Shown: one piece after another, positions 37,965-47,546 of the stretch
Position numbering within the stretch: the stretch's first letter is position 1
Layout: every line of letters begins with the position of its first letter
NCBI GenBank assembly: GCA_027486405.1
Contig: JAIXPD010000020.1
Span: 173,452 to 237,451, forward strand
Reading direction: 5' to 3'
Length of the DNA stretch: 64,000 bases
Origin: Azospirillum sp.
GTDB lineage: Bacteria; Pseudomonadota; Alphaproteobacteria; Azospirillales; Azospirillaceae
The notes under the pieces: generated by a model
Told to the model about the DNA's origin: nothing
Database searches by the model: none
The model's input: only the letters and a program-made list of their open reading frames with translations
Made by a program: the position numbers and the translations under genes

Positions 37965-39908
37965 TCAGGCGTTGTTCATGCGGTTGTCGATCAGGTCCGT
38001 CACCACGCCCGGATCGGCGAGCGTCGAGGTGTCGCCGAGCGCGTCGTGTTCGTTCGCGGCGATCTTGCGCAGGATGCGGCGCATGATCTTGCCCGAACGG
38101 GTCTTCGGCAGGCCGGGTGCCCACTGGATCAGGTCCGGCGAGGCGATCGGGCCGATTTCCTTGCGGACCCAGTTCACCAGCTCCTTGCGCAGCTCTTCCG
38201 ACGGCTCTTCCCCGGCGTTGAGCGTGACGTAGGCGTAGATGCCCTGGCCCTTCAGGTCGTGCGGGTAGCCGACGACGGCGGCCTCGGCCACCTTCGGGTG
38301 GGCGACCAGCGCGCTTTCGACCTCGGCGGTTCCCATGCGGTGGCCCGACACGTTGATGACGTCGTCCACGCGGCCGGTGATCCAGTAATAGCCATCGGCG
38401 TCGCGGCGGCAGCCGTCACCGGTGAAATACTTGCCGGGGAAGGTCGAGAAGTAGGTCTGGACAAAGCGTTCGTGGTCGCCGAACACCGTGCGCATCATGC
38501 CGGGCCACGCGTCGGCGATGCAGAGGTTGCCCTCCGTCTCGCCTTCCTGAACCACGCCTTCATTGTCCACCACGACGGGTTGGACGCCGAAGAAGGGCTT
38601 GGTCGCCGAACCCGGCTTCTGGCCGATGGCCCCGATCAGCGGGGTGATCAGGATGCCGCCGGTTTCCGTCTGCCACCAGGTGTCGACGATCGGGCAGCGG
38701 CCCTCGCCGACGACGTTGTAATACCACAGCCAGGCTTCCGGATTGATCGGCTCGCCCACCGACCCCAGGACGCGCAGCGACGCGCGCGAGGTCTTCTTCA
38801 CCGGCCCTTCGCCTTCGCGCATCAGCGACCGGATGGCGGTCGGCGCGGTGTAGAAGATGTTGACCTTGTGCTTGTCGATGACCTGCCAGAAGCGCGAAAT
38901 ATCCGGGTAGGTCGGGATGCCTTCGAACATCAGCGTGGTGGCGCCGTTGGCCAGCGGGCCATAGACGATGTAGCTGTGGCCCGTGACCCAACCCACGTCG
39001 GCCGTGCACCAATAGACGTCGCCGTCCTTGTAATCGAAGACATACTGGTGCGTCATCGACGCGTAGACCAGATAACCACCGGTGGTGTGCAGCACGCCCT
39101 TGGGCTTGCCGGTGGAGCCGGAGGTGTAGAGGATGAACAGCGGGTCTTCCGCGCTCATTTCTTCCGGCGGGCAATCGGCGGACACCGACGCGACTTCCTC
39201 ATGGTACCAAAGATCGCGACCCTCGGTCCAATCGACCTTGCCGCCGGTGTGCTTGACGACCAGGACGTTGCGGACGCAGGCGGCGTTGGCCACGGCCTTG
39301 TCGGCGTTGGCCTTCAGCGGCACCTTGCGGCCCCCGCGCAGCCCCTCGTCGGAGGTGATGACGAAATGGCTGTCGCAATCGACGATGCGGTCCTTCAGGC
39401 TGTCGGGCGAGAAGCCGCCGAAGACGATGGAATGGATCGCGCCGATGCGGGTGCAGGCCAGCATCGCGTAGGCCGCTTCCGGGATCATCGGCAGATAGAT
39501 GGTGACGCGGTCGCCCTTCTTGACGCCGTTCTTCTTCAGCACATTGGCCAGACGGCAGACCTGCTCGTGCAGTTCCTTGTAGGTGATGGCCTTGGACACG
39601 CCGGGGTCATCGCCTTCGAACAGGATGGCGGTCTGGTCGCCACGGGTGGCGAGGTGGCGGTCGATGCAGTTGGCCGACACGTTCAGCGTGCCGTCGTAGA
39701 ACCAGCGGATGTGCACGTCGCCGCTGAAATCGACGTCCTTCACCTTGCTGTAGGGCTTGATCCAGTCCAGACGCTTGCCCTGCTCGCCCCAGAAGCCTTC
39801 GGAATCCTCGACCGACTGCTTGTACATCCGGGCGTAGGCGTCGGCATCGATGTGCGCCGCCTTGGCAACCTCGTCGGACACCGGAAAATAGCTGTTGTCG
39901 CTGGTCAT
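37965..39908 (-). CDS. acs: acetyl-coenzyme A synthetase
   Basis: Acs activates acetate to acetyl-CoA through acetyl-AMP. The 647-residue product is full length, with the N-terminal Acs domain ([19 protein letters not shown]), the P-loop-like [48 protein letters not shown] and the catalytic lysine K607 in [10 protein letters not shown] that is also the site of acetylation control in the family. The ATG at 39908 starts the homologous region. A candidate promoter lies about 75 bases upstream. It converges with gpsA. Confidence 0.97.
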   Translation of the reverse strand: MTSDNSYFPVSDEVAKAAHIDADAYARMYKQSVEDSEGFWGEQGKRLDWIKPYSKVKDVDFSGDVHIRWFYDGTLNVSANCIDRHLATRGDQTAILFEGDDPGVSKAITYKELHEQVCRLANVLKKNGVKKGDRVTIYLPMIPEAAYAMLACTRIGAIHSIVFGGFSPDSLKDRIVDCDSHFVITSDEGLRGGRKVPLKANADKAVANAACVRNVLVVKHTGGKVDWTEGRDLWYHEEVASVSADCPPEEMSAEDPLFILYTSGSTGKPKGVLHTTGGYLVYASMTHQYVFDYKDGDVYWCTADVGWVTGHSYIVYGPLANGATTLMFEGIPTYPDISRFWQVIDKHKVNIFYTAPTAIRSLMREGEGPVKKTSRASLRVLGSVGEPINPEAWLWYYNVVGEGRCPIVDTWWQTETGGILITPLIGAIGQKPGSATKPFFGVQPVVVDNEGVVQEGETEGNLCIADAWPGMMRTVFGDHERFVQTYFSTFPGKYFTGDGCRRDADGYYWITGRVDDVINVSGHRMGTAEVESALVAHPKVAEAAVVGYPHDLKGQGIYAYVTLNAGEEPSEELRKELVNWVRKEIGPIASPDLIQWAPGLPKTRSGKIMRRILRKIAANEHDALGDTSTLADPGVVTDLIDNRMNNA

Positions 39909-39990
39909 AGCTGCGCGATTCCCCCGTTGGCTTCCGCGTTGATTCGGAAGCTGTTTGGTGGGCGGCGGGCCGCCGCCCGTATTGAGGCGC

Positions 39991-40019
39991 ATTATCCACA
40001 CAAGTTGCAGTGCGAACAA
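39991..40019 (-). promoter_or_regulatory. candidate sigma-70 promoter for acs
   Basis: On the minus strand TTGTTC (40019-40014) and GATAAT (39996-39991) are separated by exactly 17 bases. The -10 matches consensus at five of six positions. Transcription would begin near 39984. A perfect DnaA-box sequence overlaps the -10. Confidence 0.5.
39992..40000 (+). promoter_or_regulatory. perfect DnaA-box sequence overlapping the acs -10
   Basis: TTATCCACA matches the strong DnaA box exactly and shares five bases with the predicted acs -10 element. A single box is not an origin; binding here could at most repress acs. It may be chance. Confidence 0.35.
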
Positions 40020-40063
40020 GCGGAACGGCCCGAAGACACCCCCGACCAAAGGAGGATTGTGTC

Positions 40064-40171
40064 GTGTTCCGTGCCGCGCGAGACTTATTATTCCCTGGAA
40101 AAGGCTGCGGGTTTTTCCTGATCCGCGTGGTCGATGATGGCCGGGTGACGCAATGGCCCCCGCCGTTCTGA
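40064..40171 (+). CDS. possible small ORF (35 residues) with a strong ribosome site
   Basis: A GTG at 40064 lies eight bases after a perfect AGGAGG and opens a 35-codon frame (starting [11 protein letters not shown], ending WPPPF) to a TGA. A second frame starting at the nearer GTG (40058) would give only about 21 residues. Two TTA codons are rare for this genome. No homology is recognised. The AGGAGG has no other gene to serve on this strand until 40319, which is why it is listed; it could still be chance. Confidence 0.2.
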   Translation: MFRAARDLLFPGKGCGFFLIRVVDDGRVTQWPPPF

Positions 40172-40318
40172 CCCTTGCGTCCTCTTTGCGCCTCTTGGAC
40201 GATGCTTGAGCGCGGCGCTCGGGATTTGCTCTTGTTTAACGGGGCTTTAACCGGGTGTCCCTACCATCATGCGGTGTGCCGGGATCGTCGGGGCAACGGG
40301 TGGGGCAGGGATCAGCGG

Positions 40319-40654
40319 ATGACCAACACAACCAGCGCGGATGACTCGGCCGTGGCGGACGGCGCGGTGCAGCAGCGCCCCATCGCCAACAGTCTGATTG
40401 CCGATCACGCCATCGCCAACGCCGCCCGGTTGACCCAGATCGGCGACCGCACCAGCCTGATGGCCATCGACGCCACCTTGCGCCTGTTGCCCGCCGATGG
40501 GGGGGGCGAGGGGGTGGCCGAGGGGGGGGATGGTGCGTCCCCGCTTGGCCTGTCCAACGCGGCGGCCGCGCAGGAGGTGCGGGAACTCGCCCGCCGGATG
40601 CTTCAGGCCACCCAGGATTTCCAGGCGGCGATTCGCGAACCGGCGGACGGTTGA
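40319..40654 (+). CDS. hypothetical protein, 111 residues
   Basis: The product is not recognised. It is Ala-rich and mostly helical: an acidic start (TNTTSADDSAVAD), a helix with NSLIADHAIANAARLTQ, a Gly-rich break (about 63-78), and a C-terminal helix ending EVRELARRMLQATQDFQAAI. No signal peptide, membrane segment or catalytic motif is visible. A GGGATC sequence precedes the ATG. In-frame codons extend to 40175 but look non-coding. It is alone between acs and the convergent EVE gene. Confidence 0.5.
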   Translation: MTNTTSADDSAVADGAVQQRPIANSLIADHAIANAARLTQIGDRTSLMAIDATLRLLPADGGGEGVAEGGDGASPLGLSNAAAAQEVRELARRMLQATQDFQAAIREPADG

Positions 40655-40691
40655 ACAAGAACGCAAGAGCGCCGGGGTGGGGGAGGCGGGC

Positions 40692-41105
40692 TTACGCCTC
40701 GATCCCCGCGAGCGAGCACACGCGCGCCCATTCGGCGTCCGTCACCGGGCAGACCGACAGGCGGGATTGGCGGACCAGCGCCATGCCCTGCAACTCCGGA
40801 TCCGCCTTCATCTGTTTCAGCGTGACCGGCGTGACCACCGGCTTGACCGGCTGGACATCGACCATGCCGAACCGCCCAGCCGGATCGCTGGGATCCGGGT
40901 AGTAGGTGCGCACGATCTCCACCACCCCGACCACCGCCAACCCTTCGTTGGAATGGTAGAAAAAGGCGCGGTCGCCGACCTGCATGGCCTTCAGGTTGTT
41001 GGACGCCTGATGGTTGCGCACGCCGTCCCAGTGGGTGCGCCCATCGGCGACCATCCGGTCCCAGGCGTATTTGAAGGGTTCCGATTTCAGCAGCCAATAG
41101 GCCAT
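40692..41105 (-). CDS. EVE domain-containing protein
   Basis: EVE domains have a PUA-like fold that recognises modified bases, and related proteins occur with restriction or RNA-modification systems. The 137-residue product is a single domain with the typical start MAYWLLKSEPFKYAWDRM, then WDGVRNHQASNNLKAM, the RAFFYHSNEGLAVVGVVEI core and YYPDPSD. In alphaproteobacteria this stand-alone form is a core gene next to a YciI gene, as here (17 bases apart, same strand), so it is probably housekeeping rather than defence. Confidence 0.92.
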   Translation of the reverse strand: MAYWLLKSEPFKYAWDRMVADGRTHWDGVRNHQASNNLKAMQVGDRAFFYHSNEGLAVVGVVEIVRTYYPDPSDPAGRFGMVDVQPVKPVVTPVTLKQMKADPELQGMALVRQSRLSVCPVTDAEWARVCSLAGIEA

Positions 41106-41122
41106 GGTCCCGCCGCTCCCGC

Positions 41123-41419
41123 TCAGGCCTTGGGGAAAACGCGACGCCAGGGGCGGATCGTCACGCTGTCGAACAGGCCGGCCTTGGCGTAGGGATCGTT
41201 GGCGGCGAAGCTCTGGGCCGCGTCGGCGTCGGCGCACTCGACGACCAGCAGGCTGCCGACCATGCCCTGCGCCCCGGCGGCGTCCGGTTCGGACAGCAGC
41301 GGACCGGCGGCGAACAGGCGATCCGCGTGGCTTTCCAGATAGGCCAGATGATCGGCGCGGTTGGCGGCGCGGATGTCGGCGGCCCCGGCCTTGTCGGTGC
41401 AATGGAACATGTACAGCAT
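41123..41419 (-). CDS. YciI family protein
   Basis: The 98-residue product is a ferredoxin-like dimeric YciI domain: MLYMFHCTDKAGA at the start, the conserved R-x-x-H in NRADHLAYLESH, the loop LFAAGPLLS, GSLLVVECADADAAQSFAANDPYAKAGLF, and TIRPWRRVF at the end. The His/Asp pair typical of the family is present. Enzymatic activity is not established for this group. It is the first gene of a two-gene unit with the EVE gene. Confidence 0.92.
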   Translation of the reverse strand: MLYMFHCTDKAGAADIRAANRADHLAYLESHADRLFAAGPLLSEPDAAGAQGMVGSLLVVECADADAAQSFAANDPYAKAGLFDSVTIRPWRRVFPKA

Positions 41420-41650
41420 CGGAAAAGCGCTCCTCCCGTTCGGTGGGGGTGGAGCCTAACCCAGGCGGTGGCGTTGGGAAAGGCCAAGGGTGCGACGCAT
41501 CGTCCCGGTGCGTGAGGTTGTGTGTTTGGACGGTTGTGCACGGATGATTGTTTCATCAACAATTTGTGTGAAATGAACACGCCCACCGTCACCGCGCCAA
41601 CTCTTTGGCCAACCCTTTGGTCAACCCTTTGAACCACCAGGAGTTTTCCG

Positions 41651-43378
41651 ATGGCCGCCGTCGCCGATCCCGCCGTCGCCGATTCCGATGTTCCGGTCGC
41701 CACCACGCTCAGCGACCGCGACCGGGCGGCCTTGCGGTCGGTGGCCCCGCTGCTGACCAGCCGATTGGACGGGCTGGTGGCCGACGTCTACGCCTTCATC
41801 CGGGCCACCCCGGGCCTGTGGCGCTTCATCGGCGACGACGCGGCGTTGGACCGGCTGAAGGCGCAGCAGAAGGCCCATTGGGCCACGCTGTTGAGCGGTG
41901 CGGGGCGGGAGGATGCGGGGGACGCGGTTGCCCAGGCGCGCACCCGCGCGGTCGGGCTGGCGCACGCGCGGATCGGGTTGCCGCCGCACGCCTATGTGTC
42001 GGCCTACATGTTCATGCTGGCCCGCCTGATCGACACGGCGGAACAGGGCGCGCGCGGGCTGTTCGGGCGACCGGCGGCCGGGGTGTCGGCCGCGCTGACC
42101 CGCTTGGTCGCCCGCGATCTGGAACGCACCCTGTCGGCTTATGAAAGCGCGCATGATCTGCGCAACCGGGCCGAACAGTTGGGCCGCGACATGAACGACA
42201 ATCTGGGCAGCCTGGTCCGCTTCGCCATCGATTCGAACGAGGCGATGGTGACGCTGGCGGAACTGAGCCGCGATTCCCGCGTGGTGCGCCAACAGGGGCA
42301 GGACATCGCCGGGGCGGCCAGCGCGCTGGTGGGGTCGGTGGACGCCATCGCCCGCAACAGCGAAAGCGCGTCCGACGACGCCCGCCGGGCAGGGGAGGCG
42401 GTGCGCCGCGCCATGGCCGCCGCCACCGGGGCCGTCACCACCATGAGCGGCATCGCCGACACGGTGGAGGCCACCGTCCACAAGATCGATGATCTGGCCG
42501 CCGCGTCCGACCGCATCGGCGACATCCTGGTGTCCATCGACGCCATTTCCAAACAGACCAACCTGTTGGCCCTGAACGCAACCATCGAGGCGGCGCGGGC
42601 GGGCGAATCCGGCAAGGGCTTTGCCGTGGTCGCCAACGAGGTGAAGGTTCTGGCCAACCAGACCGCGCAGGCGACCGAGGACATCCGGGGCCGCATCGAC
42701 GCCCTGCGCGGCGAAATGGCCACCATCGTCGAGGCGATGCGCCAGAACGGGGCCGCCGTCGCCCAGGGGCAGGAGGTGATCGCCGCCACCGGCGCGGAAA
42801 TGACCGTGGTGGCCGAACAGGTCGGCAACGTCGGCAGCCGCATGCACGAGATCGCCCAGATCCTCGGTTCGCAATCGGACAGCGCCACCCGGATTTCCCA
42901 GGGGATCGACCGGGTGGCGGCGATGGCCGCGCACAACGACGACCTGATCGGCGCGGTGATCCAGTCGGTCAACGCCTCCAACGGGGCCGTCGCCCAGCGG
43001 GTGGAGCGGATGGCCTCGCTGAAGACGCCGCGCGCGCTGTGCGAAATCGCCAAGATGGACCACATCGTTTTCAAAAAGCGCATCGTGGACGCCCTGATGG
43101 GGCGCAGCGACCTGAGCGCGGACGGGTTGAGCGATCATCACGGTTGCCGTCTGGGCACCTGGTACGAGTCGGTGCAGGACCCGGCGATCCGCGCCAACCC
43201 GGCCTACAAGGCGATGGAGGCCCCGCACCGGCGGGTGCACGATCACGGCAAAGCGGCGCTGCGCCACCACGCGGCCGGGCGGGAGGTCGAGGCGATGAGC
43301 GAATTGCGCGATCTGAACGCCGCCTCGCAAGAGGTGCTGGGCCTGCTCACCCAACTGTCGCAGAGTCTTCCCGAATGA
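41651..43378 (+). CDS. soluble globin-coupled chemoreceptor with C-terminal CZB domain
   Basis: This is a cytoplasmic aerotaxis-type transducer. The 575-residue product has an N-terminal globin-coupled sensor domain (about 15-175) with the likely heme-ligating proximal histidine in [16 protein letters not shown], a methyl-accepting signalling domain (about 200-440) with the hairpin [20 protein letters not shown] and [10 protein letters not shown], and a C-terminal zinc-binding CZB domain (about 465-545) with [19 protein letters not shown] and PHRRVHDHG. There is no membrane segment. AGGAG precedes the ATG by eight bases. It should sense oxygen or a related gas and feed CheA; no che genes are nearby. 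Confidence 0.9.
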   Translation: MAAVADPAVADSDVPVATTLSDRDRAALRSVAPLLTSRLDGLVADVYAFIRATPGLWRFIGDDAALDRLKAQQKAHWATLLSGAGREDAGDAVAQARTRAVGLAHARIGLPPHAYVSAYMFMLARLIDTAEQGARGLFGRPAAGVSAALTRLVARDLERTLSAYESAHDLRNRAEQLGRDMNDNLGSLVRFAIDSNEAMVTLAELSRDSRVVRQQGQDIAGAASALVGSVDAIARNSESASDDARRAGEAVRRAMAAATGAVTTMSGIADTVEATVHKIDDLAAASDRIGDILVSIDAISKQTNLLALNATIEAARAGESGKGFAVVANEVKVLANQTAQATEDIRGRIDALRGEMATIVEAMRQNGAAVAQGQEVIAATGAEMTVVAEQVGNVGSRMHEIAQILGSQSDSATRISQGIDRVAAMAAHNDDLIGAVIQSVNASNGAVAQRVERMASLKTPRALCEIAKMDHIVFKKRIVDALMGRSDLSADGLSDHHGCRLGTWYESVQDPAIRANPAYKAMEAPHRRVHDHGKAALRHHAAGREVEAMSELRDLNAASQEVLGLLTQLSQSLPE

Positions 43379-43453
43379 GCGCAATGGGGCGGCCCCCGCG
43401 CGTCACCCTAGGGCAATCACTTGAAGGTTTATAAACCTATGTGAAGAATTTAC

Positions 43454-43538
43454 CGTCATCCCCGCGAAGGCGGGGATCCAGGCTTTTCCGTCAGAGCCAC
43501 TCTGCAAACTCTGGATCCCCGCCTTCGCGGGGATGACG
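43454..43538. repeat. REP-like perfect inverted pair
   Basis: Two 28-base arms (43454-43481 and 43511-43538) are perfect inverted copies around a 29-base spacer, and each arm is itself a hairpin (CCCCGC-GAAG-GCGGGG). The sequence resembles the GTCAT-CCCCGCGAA family of dispersed repeats in proteobacteria. It lies between two converging genes and may also act as a terminator or mRNA end. Confidence 0.92.
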
Positions 43539-43586
43539 AGTGTCCTAATAAAGGAATTTCAAGCCTTCACCCGATTGCCCCGCGCG

Positions 43587-46238
43587 TCACCCCTCGGTCA
43601 GTTGACGCAACTTGGCGAAGGGGTGATCCGGGTTGACGGTGGCCCGCCCACCCGCTTTGCCGCTCCCCTTGCCGCCGCCCGCGCCTCGGCTCTTGCCGCC
43701 GGGGTTCGGCCCGGTCGGTCGCCGCCGCTTCCACGTCACCGCGCCATCCTCGGCCTCGGCGCGGGTGTAGCCCAGACCGGTGAGCACCGCCGCGACCTCC
43801 TCCGCCGACAGGCCGACGCGCTGGCCCAACGCCACCTCGCGCACCGGCGCGTTCGTTTTGACCAGCCCCAGCAGCTCCGTTTCCAGCCGGTCGAGCATGT
43901 CGACCCGCAACGCCCGCGCGCCGCTTTTGCCGGGCAGGGTCTTGCCGGGCATGGTCTTGCCGGGCATGGTCTTGCCGGGTTGGGGCTTGCCGGGCAGGGG
44001 ATAGCCGATGGCCTCCCAGAAGGCGGGCGGGGCGTCCGCCGGATCGACCGCCACCCGGCCCGGCGGCGGCAGCGGCACCGGCAGGGGATGGCGCGCGGCC
44101 ACCGCCCACAACAGCCCGCGCAGGGCCACCGCCGCCGGTTTGGCCAGGGCGGTCAGGTAAAGGTGCGACACCCCCAACCGCACGCCCAGCCGGGCCAGCG
44201 CCTTGCGGTCCTCGCGCGACAGGCCCTCGACCAGGGTGGCGACCGGCGCGCGCGCCAGCACCCCCAGCCCTTCCACCAGTTGGAAGGCCAGCCCGCGCGC
44301 CGCGCCGGACAGGCCGTCGCCCTCCTTCGATCCGGCCCCATTGGTGGCCGCCAGGGCGAACAGCGGTTTCAGCCGCGTGGATATGTGCTGTTTCACCCAG
44401 TTGTCCAGGCGGACGCGCACCCGTTCGCGCTGGGCCTGATCGAGCATCCCGTCGTCGAACGGAACCACCAACGGCGACAGCACCGACGGCCCGGCCCCCA
44501 GCCGCGCCACCGCCAGCCCCTGCGCGCGCAGCACCCCATCGGGATCCAGGGCAAAGGCGCTGTCGGGATCCTGTTCGAAGGCGCGCAGCCGTTTGGCGAG
44601 TTCGTCGCGCAGGGCGCGGCGCGCGGCGGTTTCCAGGGCGCGCGCCTCCTCCGACCGGTCGGGGGCGTCGGCGACGAAGCGGAAGCCTTCCAGGCGGCCG
44701 ACGACGTGCCCCTCCACCACCACCTCGCCGTCGGCGCGCACGCCACCGATCAGGGCGCGGCCATCCTTCAGCGTGCGCGACAGGGTGGCCGACCGGCGGT
44801 CGATGAAGCGCTGGGTCAGGCGTTCGTGCAGGGCGTCGGACAGCCGGTCCTCGATGGCGCGGGTGCGCTCCTGCCAGTGCAGCGGGTCGCTCAACCAGGC
44901 CGGGCGGTTGGAGATGTAGGTCCAGGTGCGGATGTGGGCGATGCGGGCGACCAGCGCGTCGATGTCGCCCTCCGTGCGGTCGAGCCGGGCGATCTGCTTG
45001 CCCACCCAATCGCTGTCGAGCCGCCCGAAGCCGGTGCGCAGGGACTTGAAGATCTGCCCCAACAGGCGGGTGTGGGCGTCCGACAGCACCTTGCGGAAAT
45101 CGGGGATCTGGCAGACCTCCCACAGCAGCCGCACGGCGTCGCGGCCCTTGGCCAGATCCATCACCTCGGAATCGCGGACCAGGGCCTGGAGGGCCAGATG
45201 GTCGTCGGCGTCGCGCGCGCGGTGCAGCTCCGCAATCGGCGCGCGTTCCTCCAGCGATTTCAGCAGAAAGCCCGGCGTGTCGAATCGCAGGGCGCTGTTG
45301 CGCCAGGTCAGCGTCTTCAGCGTCTCGAACTCGTGGTTTTCCACCCGGTTGATGGTGTCGGCGTCCAGTTCCCCCACCTCGTCGGTGGTTCCAAAGGTGC
45401 CGTCGCGCATGTGGCGACCGGCCCGCCCGGCGATCTGCGCCACCTCGGCGGCGCGCAGGCGGCGCGGGGCGAAACCGTCGAACTTGACGATGCGGGCGAA
45501 GGCGACATGGTCCACATCCATGTTCAGGCCCATGCCGATGGCGTCGGTCGCCACCAGATAATCGACCTCGCCCGCCTGATACAGCGCCACCTGCGCGTTG
45601 CGCGTGCGGGGCGACAGCGCACCCAGAACCACCGCCGTGCCGCCGCGCTGGCGGCGGATCAACTCGGCCATGGCGTACACGTCGGTCGCGGAAAAGGCGA
45701 CGATGGCCGAACGCGGCGGCAGCCGGGTGAGTTTCTTGTGCCCGGCGTAGGTCAGTTGGGAAAAACGCGGGCGGTTGATGAATTCGGCGCGCGGAATCAG
45801 CTTGCGGATCAACGGCTGCATGGAATCGGAGCCGAGAAACATCGTCTCCACCAGACCGCGCGCGTTCAGCAGCCGGTCGGTGAAGATGTGGCCGCGTTCG
45901 GGATCGGCGCAAAGCTGGATTTCGTCCACCGCCAGGAAATCGACCACGCGGTCGAGCGGCATGGATTCGACCGTGCACACCCACCAGGACGGGTTGGGGG
46001 GCAGGATCTTTTCCTCCCCCGTCACCAGGGCGACGGCGTTGCGGCCCTTGATGGCGACGATGCGGTCGTAATTCTCCCGCGCCAGCAGACGCAGGGGAAA
46101 GCCGATCATGCCCGATTTGTGACCAAGCATCCGCTCGATCGCCAAATAGGTTTTGCCTGTGTTGGTCGGCCCCAGCACGGCGACCACCCGGCCACCCAGC
46201 CCCAGACCGCCGCCCGACGAAGCGTGAGAGGACGTCAT
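43587..46238 (-). CDS. Suv3-type DExH superfamily 2 RNA helicase
   Basis: The 883-residue product resembles mitochondrial Suv3, which works with an exoribonuclease in RNA decay; alphaproteobacterial copies are little studied. Residues 23-30 are Walker A GPTNTGKT, the DExH box reads VDEIQLC, motif III region is FSATDVYAM, and motif VI is QIAGRAGR. The C-terminal third is poorly conserved and contains five PGK-type pentapeptides (about 745-772) coded by a 15-bp tandem repeat, then a Lys/Gly-rich basic tail that could bind RNA. The ATG at 46238 begins homology. Confidence 0.88.
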   Translation of the reverse strand: MTSSHASSGGGLGLGGRVVAVLGPTNTGKTYLAIERMLGHKSGMIGFPLRLLARENYDRIVAIKGRNAVALVTGEEKILPPNPSWWVCTVESMPLDRVVDFLAVDEIQLCADPERGHIFTDRLLNARGLVETMFLGSDSMQPLIRKLIPRAEFINRPRFSQLTYAGHKKLTRLPPRSAIVAFSATDVYAMAELIRRQRGGTAVVLGALSPRTRNAQVALYQAGEVDYLVATDAIGMGLNMDVDHVAFARIVKFDGFAPRRLRAAEVAQIAGRAGRHMRDGTFGTTDEVGELDADTINRVENHEFETLKTLTWRNSALRFDTPGFLLKSLEERAPIAELHRARDADDHLALQALVRDSEVMDLAKGRDAVRLLWEVCQIPDFRKVLSDAHTRLLGQIFKSLRTGFGRLDSDWVGKQIARLDRTEGDIDALVARIAHIRTWTYISNRPAWLSDPLHWQERTRAIEDRLSDALHERLTQRFIDRRSATLSRTLKDGRALIGGVRADGEVVVEGHVVGRLEGFRFVADAPDRSEEARALETAARRALRDELAKRLRAFEQDPDSAFALDPDGVLRAQGLAVARLGAGPSVLSPLVVPFDDGMLDQAQRERVRVRLDNWVKQHISTRLKPLFALAATNGAGSKEGDGLSGAARGLAFQLVEGLGVLARAPVATLVEGLSREDRKALARLGVRLGVSHLYLTALAKPAAVALRGLLWAVAARHPLPVPLPPPGRVAVDPADAPPAFWEAIGYPLPGKPQPGKTMPGKTMPGKTLPGKSGARALRVDMLDRLETELLGLVKTNAPVREVALGQRVGLSAEEVAAVLTGLGYTRAEAEDGAVTWKRRRPTGPNPGGKSRGAGGGKGSGKAGGRATVNPDHPFAKLRQLTEG
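43927..44001. repeat. five 15-bp tandem repeats inside the helicase gene
   Basis: Five units beginning TTGCCGGG run head-to-tail, two of them identical, coding MPGKT-type pentapeptides in the helicase C-terminal region. The count may vary between strains. Confidence 0.85.
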
Positions 46239-46342
46239 GATGGTAAGCTTTGGTGGGTCCGGCGGCGCTTTGCAAGACTTTGGCGCGTGGGTGGGCTGCC
46301 CTCCAGGGCAATCGCTTGAAGCATCGCGCACCCGACCAGACC

Positions 46343-46511
46343 AAGAATGGGCACGGATTCCACGGATTTTTTCACGGATTTCGCGGAACGCGTCTCAGAG
46401 CCACCCTGTTTGCGATTGTGCGGCAACCCTTCTGGCGTGATGCGGGAGGCGATTGGAGTCGAAAATCCGTGTAATCCTTAGATTCTGTCCGTGAAATCCG
46501 TGTCCACTCTT
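46343..46511. repeat. intergenic foldback element C (CACGGAT type)
   Basis: Arms 46343-46366 and 46488-46511 are inverted copies matching at 21 of 24 bases, about 120 bases apart; inner segments (CACGGATTTCG and its complement near 46460-46470) extend the pairing. The unit CACGGATT is a variant of the CACAGAT unit in elements A and B. It fills the 325-base gap between the helicase start and the end of the TPR gene. Confidence 0.8.
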
Positions 46512-46563
46512 GCTTGCGCGACGATGAACGCTCGTTCACGCGATTGCACCGGGCTGCACCCCG

Positions 46564-47472
46564 TCAGGGTGTTTTGGGTTTGTCCGCCGGTTTGTCTGTC
46601 GTTTTATCGGACGGCTTTTCCGGCGGGGCGCTGGCCATCTTGGCGGCGCGGTCCAGGTTGACGGCGGCCGCACGGGCAAACGCGCTGTCGGGGGCCAGAC
46701 GCTTGACCAGCGCCCAATCCTCGCGCGCGGCGTTGACGCTGCCGCTCAACGCCTTGACGTTGCCGCGCAGCAGGATGGTTTCGGGGTCGCCGGGCTTCAG
46801 CTCCAGCGCGCGGTCGATGTCGGCCAAGGCCTGGCGGTGGTTCGACAGCGCCTTGTGCGCGGCGGCCCGGTACAGATAGGCGTCGGCCCGCTTGGGATCG
46901 GCGGCCAGCGCGGCGTCCAGATCGGCCACGGCGTCCCAGAAACGTTCGGCCTCCGCGCGGGCGAAGGCGCGGTCGATCAGCAGATCGACGTCGCCCGGCT
47001 GCTTGGCCAGCGCGGCGCTGTACAGCGTTTCGGCCTTGGTGTGGTTGCCCGCGCGCAGCCACGCCCACCCGCCGCGCGCCAGGATGGCGGCGGCGGCCTT
47101 GGGGTCGTCCTTGCCCAACAGGGGGGCCAGCGTTTCCAACTGCTCACCCGCCGCCTTGAACTCCCCCTTGTGGAAGCGGGCCAGGGCCTGGCAGAGCCGG
47201 GCGTAATCGCCCCCACCGCTGTCCTGCCAGCGCAGGGCGCGGTCCAGCGCGGCGACCGGGTCGCTCTCCGCCTGGGCCGCGCACTCCTTCAGGGTGCGGT
47301 TGACGTCCTGGGCTGCGGGCGCTGGTGCCGGAACCGGTGCCGGAGTTGCGGCCGGGCTGGGATTGGCCGGGGCGGCAACGGTGGCCGTGGCGGCGTGGGC
47401 CGCCGGGGGAAGCGCGACCGCCATCGACAGCGACAGGGCGGCGAGCGCGATGAAAGCGTTGCGTCGGATCAT
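46564..47472 (-). CDS. periplasmic tetratricopeptide repeat protein
   Basis: The 302-residue product has a signal peptide (MIRRNAFIALAALSLSMAVALPPAAHA, cleavage after AHA near residue 27), a Pro/Ala spacer, and about five TPR-like helical pairs (about 60-280), the clearest being DAYLYRAAAHKALSNHRQALADIDRALELKPGD. The tail is Lys/Pro/Asp-rich. The TPRs suggest a scaffolding role in the periplasm; the partner is unknown. The ATG at 47472 gives the best signal peptide. It is divergent from the SDR gene. Confidence 0.8.
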   Translation of the reverse strand: MIRRNAFIALAALSLSMAVALPPAAHAATATVAAPANPSPAATPAPVPAPAPAAQDVNRTLKECAAQAESDPVAALDRALRWQDSGGGDYARLCQALARFHKGEFKAAGEQLETLAPLLGKDDPKAAAAILARGGWAWLRAGNHTKAETLYSAALAKQPGDVDLLIDRAFARAEAERFWDAVADLDAALAADPKRADAYLYRAAAHKALSNHRQALADIDRALELKPGDPETILLRGNVKALSGSVNAAREDWALVKRLAPDSAFARAAAVNLDRAAKMASAPPEKPSDKTTDKPADKPKTP

Positions 47473-47546
47473 GGTGGCCTTACACTCCGCCATCACCCGA
47501 CCCGACGCAAGGGCTTGCCATCAGGCCCGCCCAAGGACGTTTCTTG

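Noticed and set aside
37752..40121. A 789-codon plus-strand frame opposite acs
   Set aside because: The minus strand encodes a full-length Acs with every catalytic motif; the plus-strand product is low complexity.
40692..41105. EVE protein as part of a defence system
   Set aside because: It pairs with a YciI gene in an ordinary neighbourhood; no restriction, nuclease or other defence gene adjoins it.
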